A DNA stretch of 64,000 bases from CAYNRA01 sp046293395 (GTDB lineage: Bacteria; Bacteroidota; Bacteroidia; Cytophagales; Spirosomataceae), in contig JBKBOU010000002.1 in the NCBI GenBank assembly GCA_046293395.1, positions 372,001 through 436,000 of the forward strand, given 5' to 3'. Below, piece by piece: positions 52,490 through 61,053 of this stretch. How positions within the stretch are numbered: the first letter of the stretch is position 1; each line of letters opens with the position of its first letter. Under the pieces are notes generated by a model. It made no database searches. It was not told where the DNA came from and worked only from the letters and a program-made list of their open reading frames with translations. Made by a program: the position numbers and the translations under genes.

Positions 52490-52987
52490 ATGGAAAACAA
52501 GGAAACACAGACATTTATTAGTCAAAAATGGCTTATTATTCTTTTTTTAGGTGTTCATTTATTCCAAATTTACCAAATAAGCTATTCGTTATCATCCCAT
52601 TACCTACAAGGGAAATCACTTTATTTGGATAAAAATTTGGTGGTAAGTTGGTGTATTTTCCTTGTTTTCACTGTCCTTTTCTTTCGTCTAAAATTAACGA
52701 CCCAATTTGTAGGTTCATACGTCGTGATACGTTATTGGCCTTTTCTTTGGCGTCCGTTACAAATTTCAAAAGAGGATATAAAACAGATTGAAATTCGGAC
52801 GTACAAGCCACTTTTGGAATTTGGTGGTTGGGGATATAGAATTGGCTGGAACGGATTTACAGCGTATTCAACGCATGGAAAAACAGGCGTTTTTATTGAG
52901 TATAAGCAAGGAAAAAAGGTGATGATTGGTACCCAAAAGCCCGATATTTGGGAGAAATGGGTAGAAAAAAATCAACTTGGAAAATAA
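52490..52987 (+). CDS. Two-helix membrane protein with PH-like domain
   Basis: The protein has 165 residues. Two N-terminal membrane helices (WLIILFLGVHLFQIYQI, VVSWCIFLVFTVLFF) are followed by a beta-rich domain with ISKEDIKQIEIRTYKPLLEF, GGWGYRIGWNGFTAYS and GVFIEYKQGKKVMIGTQKP. The pattern is like the DUF6141/bacterial PH-domain group as I remember it. Its 3' end overlaps the convergent lpxH gene by 16 bases. Function is unknown. Confidence 0.6.
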   Translation: MENKETQTFISQKWLIILFLGVHLFQIYQISYSLSSHYLQGKSLYLDKNLVVSWCIFLVFTVLFFRLKLTTQFVGSYVVIRYWPFLWRPLQISKEDIKQIEIRTYKPLLEFGGWGYRIGWNGFTAYSTHGKTGVFIEYKQGKKVMIGTQKPDIWEKWVEKNQLGK

Positions 52988-53745
52988 ATTTGCTGTAATT
53001 CTTTCCCATCAAAAACAGCATAACTTTTTAGTTTCACCCAATCACCAAGATTAATGTAGCGGCTAGCCTGATTTATGTCTAAGTCCAAGCACAAATGCCT
53101 GTGTCCGAAAATATAAAAATCGTGATGCTGCTTTTTCTCCATTTCTTGACAAAAAGCATAGAGTATTTCTTTGTCTTTGCCTTCAAAATGATAAACATCG
53201 TCTTTGATAATATGTGAGCGCCAGCTGTGGTTCGCCCACGCATAGCCCAAACGCAAAGCAAGGTTCGGGTGGAGAATCCGGCCGAAAAGAAAACGAGCAA
53301 TGGAACTTTCAAAAAGTACTTTTAAACCCTTGTAAAGATAATCTCCAGGGCCAAGCCCATCTCCATGACCTATGAAAAAAGACGTATTGTAAAAGACAAA
53401 TGATTGAGGTTCACGAAGAACCGTAGCGCCAATTTCCTTTTGGAAATAATCATCAAGCCACATGTCATGATTTCCTCCAAAAATGACAATCTCGATGCCA
53501 CTGTCAGCAAGTTCGGCTAATTTACCTAAAAAACGAGTATATCCCTTGGGAACGACCTGTTTAAACTCAAACCAAAAGTCGAATAAATCCCCTACAAGGA
53601 AAATTTTTTCAGCATCTTTTCGCACCATTTCTAACCATTGCACAACCAGTAATTCACGGGTTCTACTTTCCGACTCATTCGGCGCTCCCAAATGAATATC
53701 AGAAATAAAGTATATTTTTTTATTAGCTAATGGAGATTCTTTCAT
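52972..53745 (-). CDS. lpxH: UDP-2,3-diacylglucosamine diphosphatase
   Basis: The protein has 257 residues from the ATG at 53745, favoured over the TTG at 53769. Calcineurin-like metallophosphatase motifs run in order: ISDIHLGAP, LVGDLFDFWFEFKQ, FGGNHDMWLDDYF, IGHGDGLGPGDY and FGHRHLCLDL. This is the LpxH arrangement. It cleaves the pyrophosphate of UDP-diacylglucosamine to give lipid X in lipid A synthesis, at the inner membrane. The gene stands alone. Confidence 0.9.
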   Translation of the reverse strand: MKESPLANKKIYFISDIHLGAPNESESRTRELLVVQWLEMVRKDAEKIFLVGDLFDFWFEFKQVVPKGYTRFLGKLAELADSGIEIVIFGGNHDMWLDDYFQKEIGATVLREPQSFVFYNTSFFIGHGDGLGPGDYLYKGLKVLFESSIARFLFGRILHPNLALRLGYAWANHSWRSHIIKDDVYHFEGKDKEILYAFCQEMEKKQHHDFYIFGHRHLCLDLDINQASRYINLGDWVKLKSYAVFDGKELQQIYFPS

Positions 53746-53908
53746 GCAACTAGGATATACAAGCACCAATGTAGAATATACAAATTTAGGAATATTTAAA
53801 GGTTATAAACAGATTAAACGTGTTTTTTCGCAAACTGATAGATTTTTTTTCAATAGACGTATCTTTACTTTATATTTACGACCGTAACACAATACCCCTT
53901 ATTTGATT

Positions 53909-54286
53909 ATGTCAACTGCCAAACGCGTACTTATCGCCGAGGATAGCTCGGTTATCCAAAATTTAGCAAAGAAGATTCTTGAGTTCCAAAATTTTGAAAT
54001 CACTGCGGTAAAAAATGGTGAGCAGGTCATTCAGTTATTACAAAAAGAAACTTTTGACATCATCTTGCTGGACATCAACATGCCAGTTATGGATGGTATG
54101 GAATGTGTGAAGGAAATTCGAGGACTCGCAGATGCCAGCAAAGCCAAGATTCCTGTAGTCGCTATTACGGGCAATGCACGAAATTACTCTGAAACTGAAT
54201 TTAAAGAAGCAGGTTTTCAAGATGTTTTAATGAAGCCTCTTAATTTTGATAAACTGGTTTTGGTTGTAAAAGAACTTACCGAATAA
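53909..54286 (+). CDS. Stand-alone CheY-like response regulator
   Basis: The protein has 125 residues from the ATG at 53909 (MSTAKRVLIAEDSSVIQ). Acidic pair E9-D10, phospho-acceptor D53 in FDIILLDINMPVMDGM, T86 in VVAITGNAR and K107 in DVLMKPLN make a complete receiver. There is no output domain, so it works through a partner protein. No kinase gene is adjacent. A hairpin follows at once. Confidence 0.93.
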   Translation: MSTAKRVLIAEDSSVIQNLAKKILEFQNFEITAVKNGEQVIQLLQKETFDIILLDINMPVMDGMECVKEIRGLADASKAKIPVVAITGNARNYSETEFKEAGFQDVLMKPLNFDKLVLVVKELTE

Positions 54287-54287
54287 A

Positions 54288-54313
54288 AACAAGGGGTGTA
54301 TTCCCCTTGTTTC
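54288..54313 (+). terminator. Hairpin between the response regulator and the MBL gene
   Basis: AACAAGGGG (54288-54296) and CCCCTTGTT (54303-54311) form a 9-bp stem with a 6-base loop and only a short T-rich tail. It lies seven bases from the next start, so it could reduce read-through rather than fully stop it. Confidence 0.6.
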
Positions 54314-54319
54314 ATAGAT

Positions 54320-55087
54320 ATGATGCAGATTACTTTTTTAGGGACGGGCACTTCTGGAGGCGTACCCGTGCTCACTTGCCAATGCCCCGTTTGCCAATCT
54401 TTGGATTTCCGAGATAAAAGACTCAGGACGTCGCTGCTCATCCGATACCAAAATCACCAAATTGTCATTGATACCGGCCCAGATTTTAGGCAACAAGCCC
54501 TTTCTGCTCGCTTAAATCGTCTCGATGCTGTTGTATTTACGCACGAACACAAAGACCATACAGCAGGACTAGACGACGTTCGCCCGTTCAATTACTTTTT
54601 TGGGAATCAAAATATGCCCATTTACGCACGGAAACAAGTTATTGAACAGCTTAAGCGAGAATACGCCTACGCTTTCGCCGATGAAAAATACCCAGGAATT
54701 CCGCTCTTAGAACCTATCGAAATTACAGATACCCCCTTCGAAATTGGACCAATTTCAATGATTCCTATCGAAGTCATGCACCATAAATTACCCGTTTATG
54801 GCTTTAGGATTCAGGATTTTACCTATATAACGGACGCGAACTTCATTAGCAAAGAATCCTTAGATAAAATCAAAGGGACGAAAATTCTCGTGCTCAATGC
54901 TCTTCAAATTCAACCACATATCTCACACTTTACGCTTCAAGAAGCCATCGATATAGCCCTAGAAATTGGTGCTGAACAAACCTACTTTACGCACATCAGC
55001 CACAAACTAGGTTCACATGCCGACATTCAAAAAACACTTCCTGACTCCATTTTTCTTGCCCACGACGGCTTGTCGCTTACGGTGTAA
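54320..55087 (+). CDS. PhnP-like metallo-beta-lactamase-fold hydrolase
   Basis: The protein has 255 residues from the ATG at 54320 (the ATG at 54323 is equally possible). MQITFLGTGTSGGVPV begins the fold, and TCQCPVCQS resembles the structural zinc knuckle of PhnP. THEHKDHTAGLDDVR is the HxHxDH metal site. PhnP cleaves cyclic phosphodiesters; the substrate here is not certain because no phosphonate genes are present. The 3' end overlaps the opposing GNAT gene by 11 bases. Confidence 0.85.
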   Translation: MMQITFLGTGTSGGVPVLTCQCPVCQSLDFRDKRLRTSLLIRYQNHQIVIDTGPDFRQQALSARLNRLDAVVFTHEHKDHTAGLDDVRPFNYFFGNQNMPIYARKQVIEQLKREYAYAFADEKYPGIPLLEPIEITDTPFEIGPISMIPIEVMHHKLPVYGFRIQDFTYITDANFISKESLDKIKGTKILVLNALQIQPHISHFTLQEAIDIALEIGAEQTYFTHISHKLGSHADIQKTLPDSIFLAHDGLSLTV

Positions 55088-55505
55088 TCAAATACGAAAA
55101 TTTAAAATGATTGCTCAGAAAACCCTCTCTCAGATAAAAACGGTGGGCATCTACGCGCGAACGATTGGACGAAAGTTCAATCTGATAAACCCCTAACTCT
55201 TTTGCTACTTCCTTTGCGTGCGCAAGCAAGGTTCTCCCAATTCCTTTGCCCCGAAACTGCGTTTGAACAACCAATTCTTGTATTTCCATGATGCGGGCAA
55301 CATGGTGTAAATGCCACTCCATACGCAAACTCATGTAGCCTATTACTTGCTCGTTTTCAAAATAACCTACCCGAAAAAAGCCTTCAATTTGACCTTGCAG
55401 AGCAAAAATAGCCTGAAACTTTTCAGTATCTAACGTACTGTTTTGGAGCTCACAAATAAGCGCATATACTTGTTTTTCATGAATAGGTTCAATCGCTTTA
55501 ATCAT
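55077..55505 (-). CDS. GNAT-family N-acetyltransferase
   Basis: The protein has 142 residues. IMEIQELVVQTQFRGKGIGR followed by TLLAHAKEVAKE carries the acetyl-CoA pyrophosphate loop (Q/RxxGxG/A), and the ELSSNRSRVDAHRFYLREGF end fits the GNAT fold. The target amine is unknown. It is 11 bases downstream of the NTF2-like gene and probably shares its transcript. Confidence 0.9.
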   Translation of the reverse strand: MIKAIEPIHEKQVYALICELQNSTLDTEKFQAIFALQGQIEGFFRVGYFENEQVIGYMSLRMEWHLHHVARIMEIQELVVQTQFRGKGIGRTLLAHAKEVAKELGVYQIELSSNRSRVDAHRFYLREGFLSNHFKFSYLITP

Positions 55506-55516
55506 TTGAAAACCGG

Positions 55517-55987
55517 TTATTCAGTTACACAATTTTCTTTGCGGCGTGTATCCATGATGAATTGTATCTTCCATCCTTCCTTCATACGCACCAATAAAAA
55601 TACGTTTACGCCACAGTGAGAGAATGAATTATTGACATAAAAAGAATAAGGAGTCCAGGCAGAAGCCATTTCGCCGTCTATTTTGATGGTATATGAATGA
55701 ATACGCTCATCGAGTTGTAAACCAGGTTTTTTTGTTCCAATATTTTTAATAAAACCCTGAAAATCAGCCTCTTTTACTTGTGTATTTTTTGTTTCTGAAG
55801 GAGAAACAATGCTATGTAATTGAGTGGTTGGGAGCGTTACTGCTTTGATTTTCGTGGAATCGTTGTCATACATTCCTTGAAAAAAAATCCGAATGGTATT
55901 TTCTACCTCTTTTTCCGCACTTTCTTGTGCGTGAAGTGATAACGTGAAAACACAAATTGCCAAAAGTGAGTACCCTATTTTTTTCAT
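55517..55987 (-). CDS. Secreted NTF2-like protein
   Basis: The protein has 156 residues with a signal peptide (IGYSLLAICVFTLSLHAQ). ESAEKEVENTIRIFFQGMYD opens an NTF2-like cone fold of the lumazine-binding-like type, with GEMASAWTPYSFYVNNSFSH and VRMKEGWKIQFIMDTRRKE as later strands. Members often act as small binding or dimerisation domains; an enzymatic role is unproven. It heads a two-gene unit with the GNAT gene. Confidence 0.8.
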   Translation of the reverse strand: MKKIGYSLLAICVFTLSLHAQESAEKEVENTIRIFFQGMYDNDSTKIKAVTLPTTQLHSIVSPSETKNTQVKEADFQGFIKNIGTKKPGLQLDERIHSYTIKIDGEMASAWTPYSFYVNNSFSHCGVNVFLLVRMKEGWKIQFIMDTRRKENCVTE

Positions 55988-56008
55988 TTATTTGAATTGA
56001 TTAATACA

Positions 56009-56040
56009 TAAAAAAAGCTATCCAAAGAATTGGATAGCTT
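56009..56040 (-). terminator. Terminator after the YcxB-like gene
   Basis: The perfect 11-bp stem AAGCTATCCAA (56015-56025) / TTGGATAGCTT (56030-56040) is followed on the minus strand by a run of T. It separates the gene at 56070 from the NTF2-like gene. Confidence 0.9.
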
Positions 56041-56069
56041 ATCGAACTAAAAGTCGGAAAGAAATAGAA

Positions 56070-56558
56070 TTAAAGCAACCCTTTTCTTCGAAGAATTGAT
56101 TCAAACATCTTCAAATCATGTTCCGTATTAAAAACGTTCAGCGGGAAGTGCAAAAACTGGGCTTTATTTACAATCAATAAGATGGCGTTGTCTATCTTTT
56201 CGGCGGCTGTGATGGTATCCCATTTAATCATTCCACCCTCTTTTTGGTTTATTTTTACAAGAATCTGACGGCTGTCAATTTCATAAGCAAATTTATCAAA
56301 CATCTGTTTATTTTGCTCCATTTCAGCGGCAGCATAAAATTGTGCATACCAAAAAAGTACGTATCCACCTGCTCCGAGAATAGCCACAACAGGAATCCAC
56401 CAATTTTTGTACACACCTGTAAAATGGAGAATTAAGCCCAATAAAAAAATGGCTGCTGGAATAAGAAGCCAATACCAAGTAGCCTTGATTTGTTTCTTGA
56501 ATGATAAGTTAATGTACACTTTTTTATCAAGTGCAAACTTTTTAGTTTTTACAATCAT
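56070..56558 (-). CDS. YcxB-like membrane protein
   Basis: The protein has 162 residues. Two close membrane helices (WYWLLIPAAIFLLGLILHF, WWIPVVAILGAGGYVLFWY) are followed by a C-terminal beta domain with MIKWDTITAAEKIDNAILLI and AQFLHFPLNVFNTEHDLKMF, the YcxB pattern. The function of the family is unknown. It is a single-gene unit with its own terminator. Confidence 0.75.
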   Translation of the reverse strand: MIVKTKKFALDKKVYINLSFKKQIKATWYWLLIPAAIFLLGLILHFTGVYKNWWIPVVAILGAGGYVLFWYAQFYAAAEMEQNKQMFDKFAYEIDSRQILVKINQKEGGMIKWDTITAAEKIDNAILLIVNKAQFLHFPLNVFNTEHDLKMFESILRRKGLL

Positions 56559-56795
56559 TAGTCAATAATTTAGAATATCTTATGATTCGTTGACGAGGCA
56601 ACCAATACGAATCGCAAAAATAGAAAAATTACCTCATTTACGGGTTACAAAATGTAATTTAAAGAACTGCTTCCCCATTCTTTTTTGGATGCTGTGTAAG
56701 ATAACCAAAAAGTGAGGGGAGAATCGCGAAAGTCATTTATATTTGTTTTTCAATTTATCAATCTTTTGAAGAAAATCGTGGAAAACAGAACAAAG

Positions 56796-57290
56796 ATGCA
56801 ACTACTTGATACCAACCAAACTTTTCAGAAAATACGGAGGATGGCGTATCAGATTTACGAAAATAATTTTGAAGAACCCACCCTCATTCTAGCAGGGATT
56901 CAAGGAGAAGGCTACACAATGGCGGAATATCTAGTCAAAGAATTACAAGCTATTTCTTCGATAGAAGTCATCATTGCGAAAGTAAGTTTTGATAAGTCGG
57001 CGATTGTGCAGCCAGATATTCTAATCGAAAGTGACGTAGATACGTTTAAAAATAAACCAGTTGTTTTGATAGACGATGTTTTAAATACAGGAAAAACGTT
57101 GGCTTATTGTCTTCGTCCGTTCATGACAATACCATTAAAGCGTTTGCAAGTCGCTGTATTAGTGGACAGAAATCACCCGAAATTCCCTATTTCTGCGGAT
57201 TACATCGGTTATAGTTTATCTACGACCTTGAGTGAGCATATTGAGGTGCGTTTGAGTAATACCGAAGACAAAGGCGTTTATCTTTATTAA
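56796..57290 (+). CDS. PyrR-like phosphoribosyltransferase
   Basis: The protein has 164 residues from the ATG at 56796; the upstream extension to 56712 lacks family-like sequence. The PRPP-binding motif is VVLIDDVLNTGKTLAY, and TLILAGIQGEGYTMAEYL gives the flexible PPi loop. It resembles PyrR or a hypoxanthine-type enzyme. PyrR would bind pyr mRNA or make UMP, but no pyr gene is nearby. It is followed 20 bases later by the csaA-like gene. Confidence 0.87.
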   Translation: MQLLDTNQTFQKIRRMAYQIYENNFEEPTLILAGIQGEGYTMAEYLVKELQAISSIEVIIAKVSFDKSAIVQPDILIESDVDTFKNKPVVLIDDVLNTGKTLAYCLRPFMTIPLKRLQVAVLVDRNHPKFPISADYIGYSLSTTLSEHIEVRLSNTEDKGVYLY

Positions 57291-57310
57291 TCCCATTCAA
57301 ACAAAACTGT

Positions 57311-57640
57311 ATGCTGAGTTGGTCTGATTTTGAGAAAGTCGATATGCGTGTAGGCACAATTATTGAGGCAAGAGCCTTTCCTGAGGCAAAGAAACCTGCC
57401 TATCAGCTCACCATAGATTTTGGTGAATTGGGGTTAAAACAGTCATCTGCTCAAATTACGAAGCGGTATTCATTAACACAGCTTGTCGGGATGCAAGTTA
57501 TTGCAGTTATGAATTTCCCACCCAAAAAAATCGCCCATTTTAGAAGTGAATGTTTGGTTATGGGAGCTGTGGGAGAAGATGGGGACGTCGTTTTGCTTCA
57601 ACCAAACCAAACGACGCCCAACGGTTGGCGCGTTGCTTAA
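57311..57640 (+). CDS. tRNA-binding domain protein, CsaA-like
   Basis: The protein has 109 residues, the full length of CsaA. LSWSDFEKVDMRVGTIIEAR and AYQLTIDFGELGLKQSSAQI belong to the tRNA-binding OB fold, and LVGMQVIAVMNFPPKKIAHF then RSECLVMGA is conserved in CsaA and the C-terminus of MetRS. CsaA is described as a chaperone with tRNA-binding ability. Its stop overlaps the convergent dehydrogenase gene by four bases. Confidence 0.92.
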   Translation: MLSWSDFEKVDMRVGTIIEARAFPEAKKPAYQLTIDFGELGLKQSSAQITKRYSLTQLVGMQVIAVMNFPPKKIAHFRSECLVMGAVGEDGDVVLLQPNQTTPNGWRVA

Positions 57641-59751
57641 TTCACTTCTGGAAGCGCAAAAGCCAGGTAGGTATTTCCTTTGGGAGTCCCTAGTTTGCCT
57701 CCACCACAAGCAATGACGACATATTGTTTTCCGTTCACTGCATACGTTGCGGGTGTAGCGAATGCGGCGGCTGGAAGCTTGTATGACCACAAGAGTTTCC
57801 CTGTTTTCTGATGAAAAGCCCGAAAATAGCCATCTTTTGTAGCAGCAATTAGTAAAATTCCTCCTTTTGTCACGAGCGGCCCACCGTAATTTTCTGTTCC
57901 TGTTGTATAAATTCCTTTCTGGGCTAATGTAGGTTCATGCCCCAGCGGAATCTTCCAAAGATATTGACCCGTATTTAAGTCAATGGCTTGAAGCGTACCC
58001 CAAGGTGGAGAAATAGCCGAAAGACCGTTTGCATCTAAAAATTTATTATAACCCGTACTTTTATAAGGAATACGGCTTTTGCTACCCTTCGTAGATACCG
58101 CTTCTACTTTTTCATCTCCATACAAGAAAGCAATAACTGCCTGCTTTTCTTCAGCGCTTACAGTAGGAAAACCGGGCATCATTCCTTTTCCTTTACTGAT
58201 TAATTCCAAGACTTCGCTTTTCTGTTTTTTTGCTGCGATATTTTGCAAATTAGGGTAAATACCGAGCGATTTTCCCTGTCTTTTTTCACCATGACATGCT
58301 GAGCAATAGGTTTGATACACGCGTTCGCCATTTGACAAACTAGCTAATTCCTCCTCTTTTGGTGTATTTTTCATGGTGAGAACCCAAGCCATTTCATTGC
58401 TATTCAAGTACATAATTCCGTTGGGATCAACGGCAGCACCACCCCATTCTGCTCCACCGTCAAAACCCGGAAGAATCAATGTTCCTTGTTGTGAAGGCGG
58501 GTCAAACCATCCTTTGTTGTAGGAGTCGAATGCTTTTTTTAATTCTTTTTGGTTTGGTGCGTACGGACTAATGTCTTTATTTGTGAGTGTATAGGCTTGC
58601 CTTGCAAATGGCAAAGGCAATGTAGGGCGTGGTTGTGTTGGCCACGTTTTTTCTCCAGGCAATGCTGTTGATGTTTTGACACGAATCTCTTCAACAGGAA
58701 AAAGAGGCGTTCCAGTCAAACGATTGAAGAGAAAAATATACCCATGTTTTGTTACTTGTGCAACGGCCTCTACGATTTTTCCTTTGTGTCGGACAGTCAC
58801 AAGGTTAGGCGGTGCAGGTAAATCTCGATCCCAAATATCATGATGAACCGTTTGATAATGCCAAATTCGTTTACCTGTTCGGGCATCTAGGGCGAGCAAA
58901 GAATTTGAAAAAAGATTTTCTCCTTCCCTATTTCCACCATAGAAATCATACGCAGCTGAACCCGTGGGGACATATACAATGCCTTTTTTTTCATCGAGAG
59001 CCATACCTGCCCAATTATTCGCTCCACCTATTTCTTCATTTTTATATGCATCCTTCGGAAAAGTTTCGTACCCTAGTTCGCCTGGGTGTGGAATAGTATG
59101 AAAAGACCAAACCAATTTTCCGGTTAGCACATCAAAGGCACGAATATCACCCGGTGCGGCATCCTCCCCTTCAGAGAGCCGGACGGGCATGATAATTAAA
59201 TTTTCAAATACGGTTCCCGGTGTAGTTGAAATAATAAATTTTTCTTGTGCATTTGTTGGGAGGCCCGTATGTAAATCTACTCGACCGTTATCACCAAATG
59301 AAGAGATTTTCTTTCCAGTTTTTGCATCTATTGCATACAAATAAGAGCCGATTGCGTGTAAGATTCGTTCTTCAACGCCATTTGTCCAATAGGCAACGCC
59401 CCTACTTGCATGAAGAGCAGACAGATAGCGGTCGCCAAAAGTCCATTTTTCTTTGCCTGATGCAGCATCCAACGCGATGAGCTGAGCCGTTGGTGAAACG
59501 GCATACAATATCCCTTTTATAATTAGTGGATTTGTTTGCATTTGACCAGAGTCTGGGGTAGAAAAAGACCAAACTGGCTTCAGTAAAGAGACATTTGAAG
59601 TATCAATTTGAGCTAAATCAGAATAATGATTTCTATCATTTCCGCCCAAATAGCTTGGCCAGTCGTTGTTGGAAGGAGAAGCGAGCCGCGAGGAAGAAGC
59701 CGCACATAGGAATACAAGAGAGACGGGGATGAGAAAGCGTATTTTTTTCAC
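57637..59751 (-). CDS. PQQ-dependent dehydrogenase with embedded cytochrome c domain
   Basis: The protein has 704 residues from a GTG at 59751 that opens KKIRFLIPVSLVFLCAASSS, a signal peptide. A TTG at 59835 lies in the T run of the rhodopsin terminator and is unlikely. DWPSYLGGNDRNHYSDLAQI and many W-motif blades (LIALDAASGKEKWTFGD, SLLALDARTGKRIWHYQTVH) make the eight-bladed PQQ propeller. CSACHG at 483-488 binds heme c inside the propeller. It oxidises a sugar or alcohol in the periplasm and passes electrons to the respiratory chain. No PQQ synthesis genes are in view. Confidence 0.9.
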   Translation of the reverse strand: MKKIRFLIPVSLVFLCAASSSRLASPSNNDWPSYLGGNDRNHYSDLAQIDTSNVSLLKPVWSFSTPDSGQMQTNPLIIKGILYAVSPTAQLIALDAASGKEKWTFGDRYLSALHASRGVAYWTNGVEERILHAIGSYLYAIDAKTGKKISSFGDNGRVDLHTGLPTNAQEKFIISTTPGTVFENLIIMPVRLSEGEDAAPGDIRAFDVLTGKLVWSFHTIPHPGELGYETFPKDAYKNEEIGGANNWAGMALDEKKGIVYVPTGSAAYDFYGGNREGENLFSNSLLALDARTGKRIWHYQTVHHDIWDRDLPAPPNLVTVRHKGKIVEAVAQVTKHGYIFLFNRLTGTPLFPVEEIRVKTSTALPGEKTWPTQPRPTLPLPFARQAYTLTNKDISPYAPNQKELKKAFDSYNKGWFDPPSQQGTLILPGFDGGAEWGGAAVDPNGIMYLNSNEMAWVLTMKNTPKEEELASLSNGERVYQTYCSACHGEKRQGKSLGIYPNLQNIAAKKQKSEVLELISKGKGMMPGFPTVSAEEKQAVIAFLYGDEKVEAVSTKGSKSRIPYKSTGYNKFLDANGLSAISPPWGTLQAIDLNTGQYLWKIPLGHEPTLAQKGIYTTGTENYGGPLVTKGGILLIAATKDGYFRAFHQKTGKLLWSYKLPAAAFATPATYAVNGKQYVVIACGGGKLGTPKGNTYLAFALPEVN

Positions 59752-59833
59752 GAGATAACTTGGTTGAATAAGTTTAAAAATACGATTTCGTCCGTAAAAA
59801 AGGAAATAGTTTGTTGGAAAACGAGATATAGAC

Positions 59834-59866
59834 AAAAAAAGCGGCGACCTCAGACGAGGTCGCCGC
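59834..59866 (-). terminator. Strong terminator after the rhodopsin gene
   Basis: The perfect 11-bp stem GCGGCGACCTC (59841-59851) / GAGGTCGCCGC (59856-59866) has a 4-base loop and seven T on the minus strand. Confidence 0.95.
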
Positions 59867-59888
59867 TTTCAAATGATTTTGATTCGCC

Positions 59889-60626
59889 TTAAGCTTTCGC
59901 TTTGCTTTCAGAGATAGCGATGTTATACACCACTAAACCGAAACCGATTTTGTTGATTGCATCGGCGATGTTATAAAAGAGGTTCATGTCTTTTGGCTCA
60001 AAGATGCCGCTTAACCAACCGCCAGGCATTGCCATGTAACCGATTGGATAAATTGCCCATCCTACTAAAACGAACCATGCAAGTGCACGGATACCTTTTT
60101 GTACAGAAGCGTTCGTGCTGCTCGCTGCTAATTGGTGAGCCTCACCGAACCAAGCTGAATAAAGGATGTACACGTAACCAAGAGTTGAAATTACACCCCA
60201 AGTTACTGAGTGGCTTGTTGAACCATCCGTGAAACCTTCTCCGATGTAACCAGCTACAAGCATTACTACAGAAGCTAAGATAAGTTTCCACATAAATGCT
60301 GGTTTTGCACCTGCTGGTCTCAACAATAAGAAAAATTCCAAACACATCAACGGAACAGTCAAGGTCCAGTCAATGTAACGAAGAGCTGTTGGCGTTTCAC
60401 CTGTTCCTGCATAATAATCACGCATGTAGTAGTAGTGAACCGCTGCAATGAACGTAATTAAACCTGAAACAAGTAGAGATGTTTTCCACTTTCCTTCTAC
60501 TTGGCTTCTTTCGAAGAAGAAGAAGATTGAGGCTGCCATCATTGACATATAGCCTGTGAAAAATGTGAACACAACCGGATCGTCCACCGGGATGTTCATG
60601 ACGTCTAGGATTAAGTGATTGTACAT
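59889..60626 (-). CDS. Proteorhodopsin, proton-pumping type with fenestration glycine
   Basis: The protein has 245 residues and seven helices. In helix C, RYIDWTLTVPLMCLEF gives D86 (proton acceptor), T90 and E97 (donor), the DTE proton-pump motif. M94 is at the colour-tuning site (L105 in green proteorhodopsin), where Leu or Met gives green absorption. H64 matches His75. The retinal Schiff-base lysine is K226 in ADAINKIGFGL. In helix E, TWGVISTLGYVYILY has G144 at the place of W138 in bacteriorhodopsin, which is G156 in xanthorhodopsin. It is a monocistronic unit with a strong terminator. No retinal synthesis gene is adjacent. Confidence 0.97.
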   Translation of the reverse strand: MYNHLILDVMNIPVDDPVVFTFFTGYMSMMAASIFFFFERSQVEGKWKTSLLVSGLITFIAAVHYYYMRDYYAGTGETPTALRYIDWTLTVPLMCLEFFLLLRPAGAKPAFMWKLILASVVMLVAGYIGEGFTDGSTSHSVTWGVISTLGYVYILYSAWFGEAHQLAASSTNASVQKGIRALAWFVLVGWAIYPIGYMAMPGGWLSGIFEPKDMNLFYNIADAINKIGFGLVVYNIAISESKAKA

Positions 60627-61053
60627 GTGTTTGTTTAATTTTTAGATTCTTTTATTAAACAAGAAAAGGCAGTGAAGGTTTAAAAATTTTATTTTTTTTA
60701 CATTTTATTATACTTTATCAATAAATATACCTTTAAAATTTACAAAAATACGTATGTCCTATAAAACCAAGTTAAACACACATACAGTCCTTTTAAATGC
60801 ACTTATTAGGCGGTAAAAATCGAAAATACACATGCTTGCGGCTATGCTTTTCTTTCTTTGAAAAATACAAGAAAAAAAAATAAAAAAATTTGTTAAAAAT
60901 AAAGCAATCACATGCGAAGGTCATAATCTAGCCATGTACGAAGGATAAATTTGTATAAATTTCTATTTTTGATTCAACTTGAGTAATTTTGCGCGCGTCT
61001 ATGTGTGATAGACTTTATTCTTAACCCACGAAATATAATTACTAAGCCGAGAT
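60627..61053. promoter_or_regulatory. Divergent A/T-rich promoter region of rhodopsin and pdhB
   Basis: This 427-base gap separates the two divergent starts and must hold both promoters. It is very A/T-rich with long A and T runs (for example near 60690-60760 and 60870-60900). No small gene, riboswitch or RNA was recognised, and no confident promoter boxes could be assigned by eye. Confidence 0.4.

Noticed and set aside
57637..59835. Longer start (TTG at 59835) for the PQQ dehydrogenase
   Set aside because: It lies in the T run of the rhodopsin terminator and would hide the signal peptide; the GTG at 59751 fits better.
59889..60626. Sodium or chloride pump assignment for the rhodopsin
   Set aside because: Sodium pumps carry NDQ and chloride pumps NTQ-like motifs; here D86, T90 and E97 give the proton-pump DTE pattern.
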